Part shown: one piece after another, positions 48,850-58,981 of the stretch
How positions within the stretch are numbered: position 1 is the first letter of the stretch
Layout: every line of letters begins with the position of its first letter
Source: Macrophomina tecta
Lineage: Eukaryota; Ascomycota; Dothideomycetes; Botryosphaeriales; Botryosphaeriaceae
Assembly (NCBI GenBank): GCA_024180945.1
Contig: JAKSGN010000036.1
Location: 1,922,001-1,986,000 of the forward strand
DNA length: 64,000 nucleotides
Direction of reading: 5' to 3'
Notes under the pieces: model-generated
What the model was told of the DNA's origin: nothing
Seen by the model: only the letters and a program-made list of their open reading frames with translations
Databases searched by the model: none
Position numbers and translations under genes: made by a program

Positions 48850-50124
48850 GCAGCGCGTTGACTTTCGGTACGTTCTCTTTTTTTCGAGCCCAAGCTTACC
48901 AGACGCCTGCGTTTGCACATAGATATCTGGGCGGTGCTCCAGAATAGCAACCCCGACAGCGTCTACTGGTGCGAACGCGCATTCAACCTATCTCGTTTAA
49001 AATGGTCACCACTAAACCTTTCAAAAGGGTCGAACGACGTTCCGATCGATACGAAGCCTTCCCCTCCCAATTTGGCACGCAGTTCTTACGGGAATTCCGA
49101 GCACCCGGAGCGCGCATGCCGATCCGTGTGCGACAATCGACACCGAGCGAGGACCCGGAAGGAATTACCTGATCTAACTCCTTCACTACCAGAGAAAAAA
49201 GAGAGAAGTGAAGCTTCATGGAATCACGATAGAGACCCGCGTACAGCATACCTGTTTAGCGATGCATATACTTCACGACTACCCTACATAAGCACGTTGG
49301 ATGGCAGATTAACGAAAGCATTTTTTTTTCTATCATTTTGCAGACCCTAAGCGTTCGCTTCATCACTACCAAATTCTAACTCACTGACGCTATAAATTTC
49401 TCCCTAAGGCACGAAGGATTTCTCCCCTCACGAAAATCTCTGGGCCCTGTACACCGAAAGCCATACCGTCGAATGCGTTGCCGCAGCGAAGGCTCCCAAA
49501 AGGTGAAGAGGAGGGAAGTTCTTCGGTCTTTACACCACACCCGCGATTCCACGCGCTTTGTTTTCGCACTATACCCCTCCGCATGCGCATAAGAAAAGTT
49601 TCCAAATATTCATCAACGTGGCGTTATACGGTGGCATCTTCCTGTCAAAGTGGAATCCATATCTAAAGGCAGCGAGCGGTCATGCCATTTTACATGAAGC
49701 TATAGCATTTTCCTTGCATTACCCCACAGGAACACTAATCAATATTGATCGAACAGAAGGCTGCAACGGCGGAGACTGATACGTTTCCACAACCCATGGA
49801 GCAGCTGCACCGCTCTGCATACCAACACGTGACAATACTACATTTGCGCTTCCATTGCTAATCCTCTACCGGTGTCCGACACGCCATCCTATCTCCACGG
49901 ACGAATCAATTGGCTGCCAGAGCTCCACGCCAACGCGAGTGACCAACACACCGCTACATGCCTCCTCGGTTACAAGTGAAGAATCTCGGGTCCGCCACGC
50001 TCGGCATCGCTTCGCCTCGCTACGCCAAGTACCTCAACGCTCCCTGTCCTTCAGCCAACCAGATACTCCTCCGTCAAACTCGCACGACGGCCCACACTTC
50101 TCACTTTCACCGCCGTTCCATCTT
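48850..50124. other. Region after the regulator, possible lost C-terminus then spacer
   Basis: 48850-49030 encodes a stretch that looks like a natural C-terminus of the preceding regulator but in a different frame. From about 49200 to 50124 I see no gene. Simple promoter-like or spacer sequence is all that can be said. Confidence 0.35.
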
Positions 50125-50935
50125 CTACTCTTTATCCTCGGCAACAACACAATCCACCGCCACGCCGTCTTCATTCTCTCCGTCTTCAGCATCCCCTTCC
50201 GCACAAAAAGTAACAAAAACAACCTCCTCGCACCCACTAAGCAGCCGCTGCCCACTCCTGCGCACACCCACCAACACCGCGCCCTCATCTCCGCCCACGC
50301 GCGTCCCCAGCGTCGCCGCCGGGCATGCCATCCACCCGCCGCCGCTGCTGCTGCTACCACTGGTAGTCGCGCCGCCGAACTCCACGATAGGGTAGCCGTC
50401 GTCAGTCGTCACCACGCTGATGCCGAGCGTGCCAGCGGCGTCGCAGTCGGCAGTGGCGGGCATGCTGGCGGGCACGGTGGACGTGCCTCCGCTGGTGTTG
50501 TAGGTCAGGCCGCCGGTCGTGAGGGTGCCGTTGCGGTAGGTGAGGGGCGTGAGGAGGGTTGTAGAGGCCGTGAAGGTGAATGTTGCGCCTGCAGGGACGG
50601 AGTGTGCGCGTTAGGTCTTCTTCTTATCTTCTTGGGACGGTCTGTTGAGGGACCGGGAAGATGGGAGGTGACGAGCTCGAAGGCTTACCGTAGCCGGGCG
50701 GCGAGTAGCCAAGGACGTTCGTGCAGTGGTCGGTCAGGGGGAAAGGGTTGGCTTCGTAGGTGTCGATGCCGAGGGCGTCGCTGGACGAGGTGATGTGCGC
50801 GACTAGTTTGATGGTTCTGGATGTAGAGAGTTTCGGTGTGCTGCTGCTGTCGCTGCTACCGATGATGCGGGTTTGGAGCACGGATTGGGCGACGGTCAGG
50901 GAGGTGGCGGTCGTGAGAAGGTTTGGAAGACGCAT
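50125..50935 (-). CDS. Small secreted protein, possibly DUF7907-like
   Basis: Function unknown. Exon 1 is 50935-50689, intron 50688-50589 (GTAAGC...CTGCAG), exon 2 is 50588-50125, giving 236 residues. It starts with a short signal-like sequence (MRLPNLLTTATSLTVAQS), then a Ser/Thr-rich segment, KLVAHITSSSDALGID, ATFTFTASTTLLTPLTYRNG, TDDGYPIVEFGGATTSG and GWMACPA. The YRNGTLTTGGLTY and GYPIVEFGG pattern recalls small secreted fungal proteins grouped as DUF7907, but that is from memory of the pattern only. After about residue 190 the composition changes to Glu/Gly/Val-rich, so the true C-terminus may be spliced differently. Confidence 0.65.
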
Positions 50936-52485
50936 TGTGATAGATCTGTGGTTTGTGGTTGGTCTCTTGCTGGGATTATCTGGGTATGATGTTTTTTTTT
51001 TTTTTTTTTTTTGTCTTTTGTTTGTTTTCCTGGTGTTAGGTGGGCGGGAGAATACGGGGTTCTTGTTTCGCGCGGGTGACGAGCTGGTCTATTGCGGGCT
51101 ATTTGTATTGCAGCTTGTTGGCGATCCAGTCAGCTTTCTTACTGTCCGCTCTGCGCACTGCTGCTGAACAATACTGGCCTATTGGCTGGTTTGGCTGGTG
51201 CTCCCTCCCGGGCCTTGGGATGAGGCTGTGCCACGTACGGCGGATAAGCTCCCATCAATCCTTCCGTGGGTGGAGAAGTGGATCCGAGACCTAACGGGAA
51301 TCCTTGTTGCGGGAAATTCAAAAAGGCGATTGACGGGTGAAGAAAAAGACGTTGCCCAGCGCAACCACGCTGCTGCTGCTGCTCCTTCACGGAAATGGCA
51401 GTGTGTGGCTGTTGTGTGAGAGATGATCGCGGTGCGGCTGTGGGGAGAGAGAGGGAGAAGTTTAGCGCTGACGCCCCGTAACACGGCGGCTAAGCCGCTT
51501 TGGGGATGCGACGCAAAACAAATGAGGTTTCTCGGAAGGTGCTTACTGGCTGGCAGACTGCCAGGTGGAACGGTGATACGTGGAGTGTGTCTTGGGCGGG
51601 CCAATCTGTCGGGTTAGAGGGGGGCGCTGAGAGCGGGCTCTGTTCCTCCGTCGCTTTGAGGGTGAAGGAAGGATTACATGGTGCAATTCACTACTGCTGC
51701 TGCTGCTGCTGCTGTGTATTTAGAAGGTGGGAGGGGAGGGGGCATCGGGGGATGATGATCAAGGCTGTTTTGGGTGCCGGGCGTTGAGGATAAGGTGGCT
51801 GGTGTGTTGTTACGTCATAGTGAGCGGTTGCCTCTGGCTTGGTTGGGCTGGCCTATGACCGTGATGCTACATTTGCCGGCGTTTATTGAGGTGCTCTGCC
51901 CTGAGAGGTCAGCCTTCTTCATGCAAGGTTGAGTCTGACGGCAGCAGAAGGGAGGATTAATACGTAACGACGCGTTTCGGTCATTCCAGAAGAGGACAAT
52001 GGCATGGAATGAGACAGTGTCAGAGCGATAGGAGAGGGGGAAATCTCAGTGGCTCGGATGCGTTGCGTCCATCTTGTAAGACACATTCGACGTTCCTTGA
52101 TAACACTGCATCAACCTTCAAGGAACAACCACTTCCGAGAATATTTGCTGACATGCATATTATGACCCTATTGTTCGTTAGTCCAAGGTTGGATTAAGCA
52201 TCGGCTTTCACCGGCCTCCGCGTATCATTTCCCCCTTTCGCTTCCAGATGAACGCGGGTGGTAGGTCCTGAAAAACGGTCCCACCCCCAAATAAAAGTCA
52301 TAATATTAGAGCACAGTGAACCGTCGTGTAGTCCCTGCAAACACATCCTGACTGTCCTTGGTGGAAAGGGAGAGCTGTCTGCGAGTAGTATTATTAGAAA
52401 TGTGCTGGTTCTGCAATGTCTATCTCGAAGAGGGGAAGGCGTACCTTCGTTCCTCAATCATACAATCCAAGCAGCCACCAATCGC
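50936..52485. other. Intergenic region up to the hAT element
   Basis: About 1.55 kb. A T-run of about 20 is at about 50992-51012 in the promoter of the leftward secreted-protein gene. A (CTG)7 microsatellite is at 51694-51714. Nothing coding is recognised. The 52200-52485 portion shows no resemblance to the Gypsy element that flanks the other side of the hAT insertion. Confidence 0.4.
51694..51714 (+). repeat. (CTG)7 microsatellite
   Basis: Seven uninterrupted CTG units in non-coding sequence. Confidence 0.9.
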
Positions 52486-55210
52486 CAGACATCCCAGTAA
52501 TAAATATATATTTATTATTAAGGGCATATTTATTGTTAAGCTTTTCCATAAGGATAATAATATAGACGCTGCCAATAAATATATATTGTTAACTATTAAT
52601 AATATAGGCCCACTATTTTCCAGCGCCAATTCCCCCAGAGTGTTTCAGATTAAATTGCAGTCTTGTACGCATATTACTGCTTATCAGGCCTCTAGATAGG
52701 AGGTGAACTCCAATGTTTGTAACTCCTAGCAACCGAAACTGCTGCCTCGCCATACCCGTCACGTTGCAAGTACGCAGTTCGTAATACATCAGCGACATAT
52801 CTCTACACACGACAATGGACGTCAACATATCCTCACTGCCCCAATCCAATGCCCCGTCAAGTTCTTCCTCCGTGGTACCCTCTGACAGTGCCTCACAAGT
52901 TGCCAGCACACTGTCAGAACCCGAGGCATCGTCAGCTCAGCATACGGTCAAGAGACGGAAACTGAGAGCCACATCAACATGGGATCACTTTCGAGAAGCT
53001 CAAGGCGACGAGCCACGTACTATGAGCGGGAAATTACTTCACTACTGCACGCGTTGTCGCAATCCATCCTGGTCAACCCACATATCTGGCAACGCCCGCT
53101 ATCATCTCGAGAAGGCTCATCACATACTTGTTCGAGAGGATTCAAAATCTCAAAACAGGCGCCAACTAGCCATCGAAAATGCCTTCGCAAGAACAACCGG
53201 CAAGCGGCTGCAGCAAGTCAGGGAGAATGAGATGAACACTCTACGGAGTGTAATCAATGTCGATGCCTTTCGAGAGGCACAGATGTTGCTATCCGCACAT
53301 AAACATTTACCGCTCAACTTCGTAACCTGGCCGGAATACCAGGCACTTCTGGCCGCGATAACCCCTGCCGTTGAAGAGTTCCTAACTGATTCCGGTAGCA
53401 CAGTTGCGGCGGACTTGGATAGGGCCTACGATGCGCATCAACAATCCGTAAAGGAATGGCTAGAACGTGCCCGGAGCCTCGTACACATTGCTATGGACGT
53501 ATGGTCTTCTCCTCAGCGGAAGGCCTATATCGCTGTTCACGCCCAATGGGTTGACGAGGCCTACAAACCTCGGAAAGCATTGCTAGGGCTACCAAACCTC
53601 CGCCGCTCTCACGCCGGCACGGCTATGGCACCTCACTTGATGACGATTATCCGACAGTACCACTTAGCGCCCCGAATCGGCTACTTCACTGGGGACAATG
53701 ACGCAAAGAATGACACCTGTCTCCGCCAACTTGCTGTTGAGCTGTCGCAAGAGTACGGCCTTACACTTGACCCAGTGTCCTCTCGAACGCGGTGTGCCGG
53801 CCACATCATTAACTTGTCCCTTCAAGCCTTTCTCTTTGCAACTAGTGAGGACGCTCTGCAGGCCGCAATTGCGCAGGCGCAACACGAGGTAAATGATGTA
53901 ACAGTTGCGGACGCGTTACACGACCAAATTCAGTCGAACACTTGTCACAAGAGTCACGACAGGCGCAAGAAACGCCATGACACTGCCGGCTGGCGGAGCA
54001 TCGGCCCAATGGGTAAACTCCACAACATTGCGGGGTTCATCCGTAATTCCACAGTGCGCAACGATGCATGGGATGACATTGCAGAAAAGGCGCTTGGAAT
54101 TGACAATATCACCCGTTGGAACTCATGGTTCAAGTTGCTTGATGCGGCTATCAGCCAAGAGGGTCCATTGTCAATATTCCTCAACCAATACCACAACGAG
54201 CTGGAAGACGACATCCTCACACATGATGATTGGCAAGTACTCAAAATGACTCACGAGTTCTTGCAGCCGTTTTACCAAGCGACCTTGGAGCAGCAAATGG
54301 AGTGGGCATCAATAGATCAGGTGCTAGAGAATATGGATATTCTTTTCATGCAGTTTGAGAATGCCAAGGTAAGCCATGGACGGCTCGATCGATTACCAGA
54401 CCTGGACTGATGTTAAAGCAGGGCAAATACGCCAGCAACGCGCGTATGGTTCATTCCATTCACATGGGTTGGTGGGTTCTCTCGAAGTATTATGAAGAGA
54501 GTGACAGAAACCCAATATATGCCACGGCATTATTGCTCCATCCAGAAAAGCGCCGGAGGTACCTTGACCGCCACTGGGCAGAGGAATGGAGGCAGACCGC
54601 TATTGCTGGTGCACGGCAGCATTGGGCGAAGTACAAGGACCGGCCACTCCCGTCGGAGTCCGCGGCTCGGCTGAACGACGAACGACGGGAAGTAACACCG
54701 TACGAGCGTATCAAGCAGTCAATGAGTGTCTTGGATGAACCCGGAGATGAGGATGAATTCGAAAAATTCGTCAATTCTCCGCCAAGACCTATGACGACCA
54801 AAACACCGCTTGAATGGTGGTGTCGAGAAGAACAGAGGATTGAGTATCCACGTTTACACCAATTGGCCATTGACATACTAAGTGTGCCGGCGATGTCCGA
54901 CGATCCGGAACGGGTATTCTCTTGCGCAAGGCGGACAATTTCTTGGGACAGGGCACGGCTCTCGCCTGATACTATCGAGAAGCTTCAATGCCTGAGCAAC
55001 TGGGTGAAGAATGACTTGGTCCGCAAAGTCTACGTGGCAGTAGATGGTAAGGTCATGGATATTGCTGGCGGCAACGACGACATGCATGGCGCTTCAGTTT
55101 TATATTAATAATTATTGATAAGCTTAGCAATCGATAATAATATTAGGATCTGCCAATGAATACATAAGAATATGTCAATATTATGTATTTATTTATTATT
55201 GGGATGTCTG
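52486..55210 (+). mobile_element. hAT DNA transposon, complete with terminal inverted repeats
   Basis: A 2,725-bp element. The left end starts CAGACATCCCAGTAATAAAT and the right end, read inward on the minus strand, starts CAGACATCCCAATAATAAAT, about 25 bp of inverted repeat with two mismatches. It begins CAG, as hAT elements do. AT-rich subterminal regions (52500-52620 and 55110-55200) share scattered motifs such as TGCCAATAAATA / TGCCAATGAATA. It encodes one transposase. The 8-bp flanks (CCAATCGC left, CCTTACAC right) do not match, so no target-site duplication is present. The right end truncates a Gypsy element. Confidence 0.92.
52815..55108 (+). CDS. hAT family transposase
   Basis: Cut-and-paste DNA transposase. 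Exons are 52815-54368 and 54422-55108 (intron GTAAGC...AAAGCAG), giving 746 residues with no stop or frameshift, so apparently able to make protein. The N-terminus has a BED-type zinc finger: STWDHFREA, then CTRCRNPSWSTHISGNARYH with LEKAHH (CX2C...HX4H). The RNase H-like core includes AMDVWSSPQRKAYIAVHAQW and GYFTGDNDAKNDT, then CAGHIINLSLQAFLF. The C-terminal hATC dimerisation domain is PRLHQLAIDILSVPAMSDDP followed by ERVFSCARRTISWDRARLSP. It resembles fungal Restless/Tfo1-like transposases in layout. Confidence 0.93.
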
Positions 55211-55788
55211 CCTTACACTGGCTACTTCCCGTCTCATGCTGAAAATGTATCCTTGAAAGATGTCTAGCAGTTCCTGTTTGATGTTCTTATAACTGCTCTC
55301 GGGGTTTTCGATGATGTCCCAGATATCCTGTCGTAGGAAAAGTGTATCGCTTGCCCAGTCAATAAGGGGGTTGCGAGTCCTGAGCCAAGACATTCCGAGG
55401 ATGACGTCGTGTCCCGGGATCCTTTGGACATCAAGGGTGACCCAATCGGGGTGTCCGTTGATTTCTAGTGAGACTTCTTCTGTTTCAATGCGTACCCATC
55501 CTTCTCCGTAGTCGGCGTTTCTTCCGTCGAATCCGCTGAGAGAGTAGGGTTCTTTCTTCTTTCGATAAGGGATGTTCAATTCTTGTACTAGTTCGTTGTG
55601 GATGAAGTCTCCGCTTGACCCGCTGTCGACTAGTATCGAGATCTTGCGTCCTCGCAGGACTCCGGTGATCTTGAATTGTCCCCAAAGTTTCTTTCCGGTG
55701 AGAGTTTCCGTATTCGATGTGCGTGATACTATGTGAAGGGACCTAGACTGTGGCCCCTGGGTCGATCCCAATGCCGTAGGGCTGTCTA
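55211..55788 (-). pseudogene. Gypsy pol fragment: retropepsin-like protease, cut off before RT
   Basis: This frame is -1 relative to gag and begins where gag ends. It holds the aspartic protease: ISILVDSGSSGDFIHNELV (D-S-G active site with flap further on) and HDVILGMSWLRTRNPLIDW. A linker follows, and the coding sequence runs into the hAT inverted repeat at 55210, ending in a chance stop at 55196. Nothing of RT, RNase H or integrase remains in this window. Confidence 0.88.
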
Positions 55789-57606
55789 GTTTTTTGGCTT
55801 CGGATAGCCGTAGACTTCGCTATGGATGTAGTCTTCCCATTCACTAGGATAGATGTAGGCTTGTTTCCAGTTCGTCCACTTGCCCGATTTCTGTTGTCGG
55901 CGCCAGTAGATCTTGCCGTTGCGTACCTGGTAGCGAAAGATGGGAAACTGCAAGGTCTCTTTAGGTATCCATTGCAAGGTGCGATTCTGGATTGTCGCGG
56001 TCCCGTGTGGGCAGAGCACTCTAGCCATTTCTCGCAGGCTATCGTAGTCCGCTTGCTGTCGAGCAGTCATTCCTTGATGATGGAGCGTCACAAGTGCGGT
56101 TTCCTTGGTGACGATGACTTCGTACTTCTTCCCATCTTGCTCGATTCGGGTTTCCCAGAGGGTCCCTTGGCGCCATGTCCACAACACCGTGAGGGCCAAT
56201 CCTTTCTCGTGGGGAATCCAGAGTACCTGGGCGAGTTGATCGTTCTCGTCTGTCATTTCTGCGCTAATCCCATACTTGGCTGCAAGGCGCTCGAGTTCCG
56301 GAAGGGTTGTGGGGTCCGGCACAGCTTCTGCTTCGCTCTCCGTTGAGTCGTATAGTTCTCCGGTCTCGCTGTTCACGAGCTCCTCGTCCAAGGGGAAGCT
56401 GTCAATAGTATCGTCGGTCTCGATGACTTCTTCGTTCCTGGCCATCATACCGAATTGTCGAGGTTCGTGGGGGTACCATCCTGATATGTCCTTGCTGCTT
56501 TGGTGCGTCTGACAGTCGTCGTTGTAGCAGGCTGTCCAATGCAGCGTGTCATGGTTGTCTTGGCGAGATGCAACCGATGCTTCGCGCTGAGCGCTCGAGG
56601 TCTGCTTCTCATCTTTTTTGTTGCGAGGGTTCTGCGGGCACTTGGGAGAGAAGTGCTTGTCACTGCCGCAGGTGATGCAGAGTCGATCCTTGTAGCGCTG
56701 TTTCTGCTCGTCCGTCCAGTTCGGATTAGGTCCTTTGGGCTTCTTGTTGTTGTTTCGACCGTTGTTGTTGCCCTTCTTGGAATCCTGTCGGTTGGCCGCG
56801 TCGAGGGCCATAGCGTCTCCGCCTTCGAGGGTTGTTCTTTCACGGCGAGGCTTCGAGGTATTGGCTTGTCGAGAACCCATCTTCCACTCGTACATGCGAC
56901 CGTCGATCTGAGACGCAAGGTCTACCATCTTCTGGAAGGTGGCCGGGTATTCGTGGGTAATCATGTTCTTCTTGACTTCTTCCTTCAGGCCTTTGTAGAA
57001 GAGGTCGCGGAAAGTCTCGTCTGACCATTCGAGGTAGGCTGCAAGCTGTTGAAACTTGGTGGCGTAGACAGCTACAGATCCCAGTTGCTTAACGGTCATG
57101 ATATCGTTAGAGGCTTTGCGGACTTCGTCTCGGTCGTTGAAAGTGGCCCTAAGGTTGTCTGCGAATCCCGTGTAGGTGCCGAAGATTTCCTTGGTCTTTT
57201 CCCGTCTCTTCTCGAGAGAGTGTTCATTGGCTAGGTGGTCGCGAAGGTATGGTTCCATCCATGCCTCTGCCGTTCCTCTGAGGTAGGTTGATGCGAAGAG
57301 TACTTCCTCGGTGTCGCTGTCGAATTGCGCCTGATTGAACTGGAGGTAGCGTTGCATCTGGAGTAGGAAGGATTGGAGCTTCTTCCTGTCCCCATCGAAC
57401 TTCTCGGGTGCCGCTACTTTAACCTTAGTAGCGCTCCGCTTTGTCGTATGCTCGATCAGTCGAGCGTTCTGAGTCTTCAGCTCCTCGATGAGCTGCAAGA
57501 GCTCAGCTCTGGTGGGCTCCGTTTGCTGTGCGGGCTGAGCTGGCCCCTGGACACCCTGAACGTGACCCTCGGCCGGGTCGACCTCCATCTGAGATCCTGG
57601 TGCCAT
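55786..57606 (-). CDS. gag: Ty3/Gypsy Gag polyprotein
   Basis: Structural Gag of an LTR retrotransposon, 606 residues, open throughout. N-terminal coiled-coil segment (RAELLQLIEELKTQNARLIE), a retrotransposon-gag domain with KVAAPEKFDGDRKKLQSFL and YLRGTAEAWMEPYL, then a CCHC zinc knuckle CITCGSDKHFSPKC (CX2CX4HX4C, about residue 313). The C-terminal 260 residues form an acidic stretch then a Trp-rich region (WIPHEKGLALTVLWTWRQG) that is unusual after a knuckle and may be chromodomain-unrelated accessory sequence. It ends at TAG 55788-55786, immediately after a slippery heptamer. Confidence 0.92.
   Translation of the reverse strand: MAPGSQMEVDPAEGHVQGVQGPAQPAQQTEPTRAELLQLIEELKTQNARLIEHTTKRSATKVKVAAPEKFDGDRKKLQSFLLQMQRYLQFNQAQFDSDTEEVLFASTYLRGTAEAWMEPYLRDHLANEHSLEKRREKTKEIFGTYTGFADNLRATFNDRDEVRKASNDIMTVKQLGSVAVYATKFQQLAAYLEWSDETFRDLFYKGLKEEVKKNMITHEYPATFQKMVDLASQIDGRMYEWKMGSRQANTSKPRRERTTLEGGDAMALDAANRQDSKKGNNNGRNNNKKPKGPNPNWTDEQKQRYKDRLCITCGSDKHFSPKCPQNPRNKKDEKQTSSAQREASVASRQDNHDTLHWTACYNDDCQTHQSSKDISGWYPHEPRQFGMMARNEEVIETDDTIDSFPLDEELVNSETGELYDSTESEAEAVPDPTTLPELERLAAKYGISAEMTDENDQLAQVLWIPHEKGLALTVLWTWRQGTLWETRIEQDGKKYEVIVTKETALVTLHHQGMTARQQADYDSLREMARVLCPHGTATIQNRTLQWIPKETLQFPIFRYQVRNGKIYWRRQQKSGKWTNWKQAYIYPSEWEDYIHSEVYGYPKPKN
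55789..55795 (-). promoter_or_regulatory. Programmed -1 frameshift slippery heptamer at gag-pol junction
   Basis: On the minus strand the zero-frame codons CCA AAA AAC are followed at once by TAG. The A_AAA_AAC heptamer fits the X_XXY_YYZ rule in register. Slipping back one base places the ribosome in the frame that encodes the protease. A downstream stimulatory structure was not modelled. Confidence 0.8.
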
Positions 57607-57841
57607 TGCTGTTTCCTAAACTCGTTAGGGGGTGATACCTTACCCGATGAGACTTGATCTCGGAACCTTCCTCTCCTTGCAAGGATGGTGGTTAAAGTGT
57701 AACGAGCGGGCCTCTGCCTCTAAGGATCTAAACACCGAAGAGGGAGAAAACCTGTCGAGGGGGTTTTCCTTGAGTGGGTATAAGAAGAGGGTGAGAGTAA
57801 GTCGAACACGTGATGAGACTGAGTACTGCGTGCGAAGGCCG

Positions 57842-58186
57842 TGTTACTAACAATGTGCTGAATTGTTATTGAAGTTGACTACGAAGGTCAAAGCTATCTA
57901 AAGAGCGTGGTTTATATACTAGTAGGAAAGTGTCTATAATCTGGTTCCTGATCTGTCTGCTCTGTTCCTCGGGAGGGCGGTGACCTTGAGAGCAGACAGA
58001 GCAGCTTGTTCTGCTCTGGGTGCTCTGTGGTGTTCTGGTCCGAGCGCCTTCGGAGCAGTGAGAGCACTATCTTGGCGTCACGTGCTTCACGTGAGCGCGC
58101 GTGGGTCCTTTCCACGCCGCACCCGAGCTCCCCACTTACTACCTCATCCTGCTGTTTCCTAACCCTGTGGAGGCTGCGCCGTAACA
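57842..58186 (-). repeat. Gypsy 5' long terminal repeat
   Basis: 345 bp, starting TGTTACGGCGCAGCCT and ending GTAACA, so the ends are inverted TGTTAC/GTAACA. A TATA box (TATATAAACCAC) lies at 57918-57907, about 270 bp from the start, and drives leftward transcription. It is clearly related over long stretches to the rightward LTR at 63694. Confidence 0.85.
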
Positions 58187-58881
58187 TCCAGCCGCTTGAT
58201 GTAAGCTGCTTCTCGCCTCTCAAGCGCTCGTACGGTCAGGAGGTTCAAGAAAGCGTCCGCCAAGGAATCCACCATATCGACAAAGATGACTTTCTCACAA
58301 TATACTCGAAGGTGCGCCCATTAGTCTTTACGGATCAAAATATTAGAAGTGGATTTCAAGCTACGGGGCTTATACCATATAACCCACAACGCGTCTTGTC
58401 GTCGCTTACCGTCACCAAAACACCCTCCCCACCAGGCACAGCTAGCGGACAAGCACCTCAATGGACGTCGGAAACACCTCATACTCTAGCCCAGCTAGAG
58501 AAGCAGGCTCGGCTTATACGGGATCTCATCCAACGCCAATCGCAGAGCCCGACAAGCCAAGCATTTAGTCAACTTGTAAAAGGATGTCAGATGGCGATGA
58601 ATTCAGCTGTAATACTTGCAAAGGAGAATTCGGAGCTTCGTACAGCTCACCAACGGCGAAAACAAAAGCAGCAATACCGGCGAAGGTATATTGCACAGGG
58701 AGGCGCTCTGCGGGCTCAGGAGGGGCAGTTCTTGGTTCACGGGATAGAAAATGGGGAGGAAGAGGCTGATCAACGGGAGGCGACAGCTGTACGACAACGT
58801 GCGCCGCCGACGTGCAGTAATTGTCATTTACAAGGCCACACGATTCGGCGCTGTCCCGAGATTCAAAGAGCGGTTAGATAG
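58187..58881 (+). pseudogene. Fot1/pogo transposase, C-terminal fragment
   Basis: Reads IQPLDVSCFSPLKRSYGQEV directly from the LTR junction, the classic region after the DDE catalytic core of fungal pogo/Fot1 transposases. DQNIRSGFQATGLIPYNPQR follows, then a Gln/Arg-rich helical segment and a terminal zinc knuckle CSNCHLQGHTIRRC (CX2CX4HX4C). The catalytic DDE residues and the DNA-binding domain would lie upstream and are lost. An open frame continues into LTR sequence by chance. Confidence 0.88.
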
Positions 58882-58942
58882 GGTTTTTAACTAAATTCAA
58901 GGCGTTGTGGTGGAATATTTGTGCGAAGACGCGTCCTGGGTC

Positions 58943-58981
58943 TGGTGGGGTGCGCAGCTCACTGGGGTGCGCAGCTCACTG
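58943..58981 (+). repeat. 17-bp direct duplication near Fot1 end
   Basis: GGGGTGCGCAGCTCACT occurs twice in direct tandem just inside the inferred 3' end of the Fot1 remnant. Subterminal repeats of this kind often serve as transposase-binding sites, but that is inference here. Confidence 0.8.

Larger units (their letters stand above)
55211..58186 (-). mobile_element. Ty3/Gypsy LTR retrotransposon, truncated (5' LTR, gag, start of pol)
   Basis: Reading right to left: 5' LTR (58186-57842), leader (57841-57607), gag (57606-55786), then the protease part of pol up to 55211, where the hAT end begins. Reverse transcriptase, RNase H, integrase and the 3' LTR are absent from the window. The right edge interrupts a Fot1/pogo transposase. 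So the order of events was Fot1, then Gypsy, then hAT. Confidence 0.9.

Noticed and set aside
48969..49172. 67-codon frame with VERRSDRYEAFPSQFGTQFL, which looks protein-like
   Set aside because: Short, no family recognised, and overlaps the possible displaced C-terminus of the regulator; not supportable as a gene.
57607..57841. Leader between LTR and gag looked partly tRNA-like (stem-forming stretch at 57650-57715)
   Set aside because: I could not fold a complete cloverleaf or find a convincing primer-binding site complementary to a tRNA 3' end; the resemblance is weak.
58006..58186. Plus-strand open frame joined to the Fot1 transposase fragment
   Set aside because: This part is LTR sequence read by chance; true transposase similarity begins at 58187.
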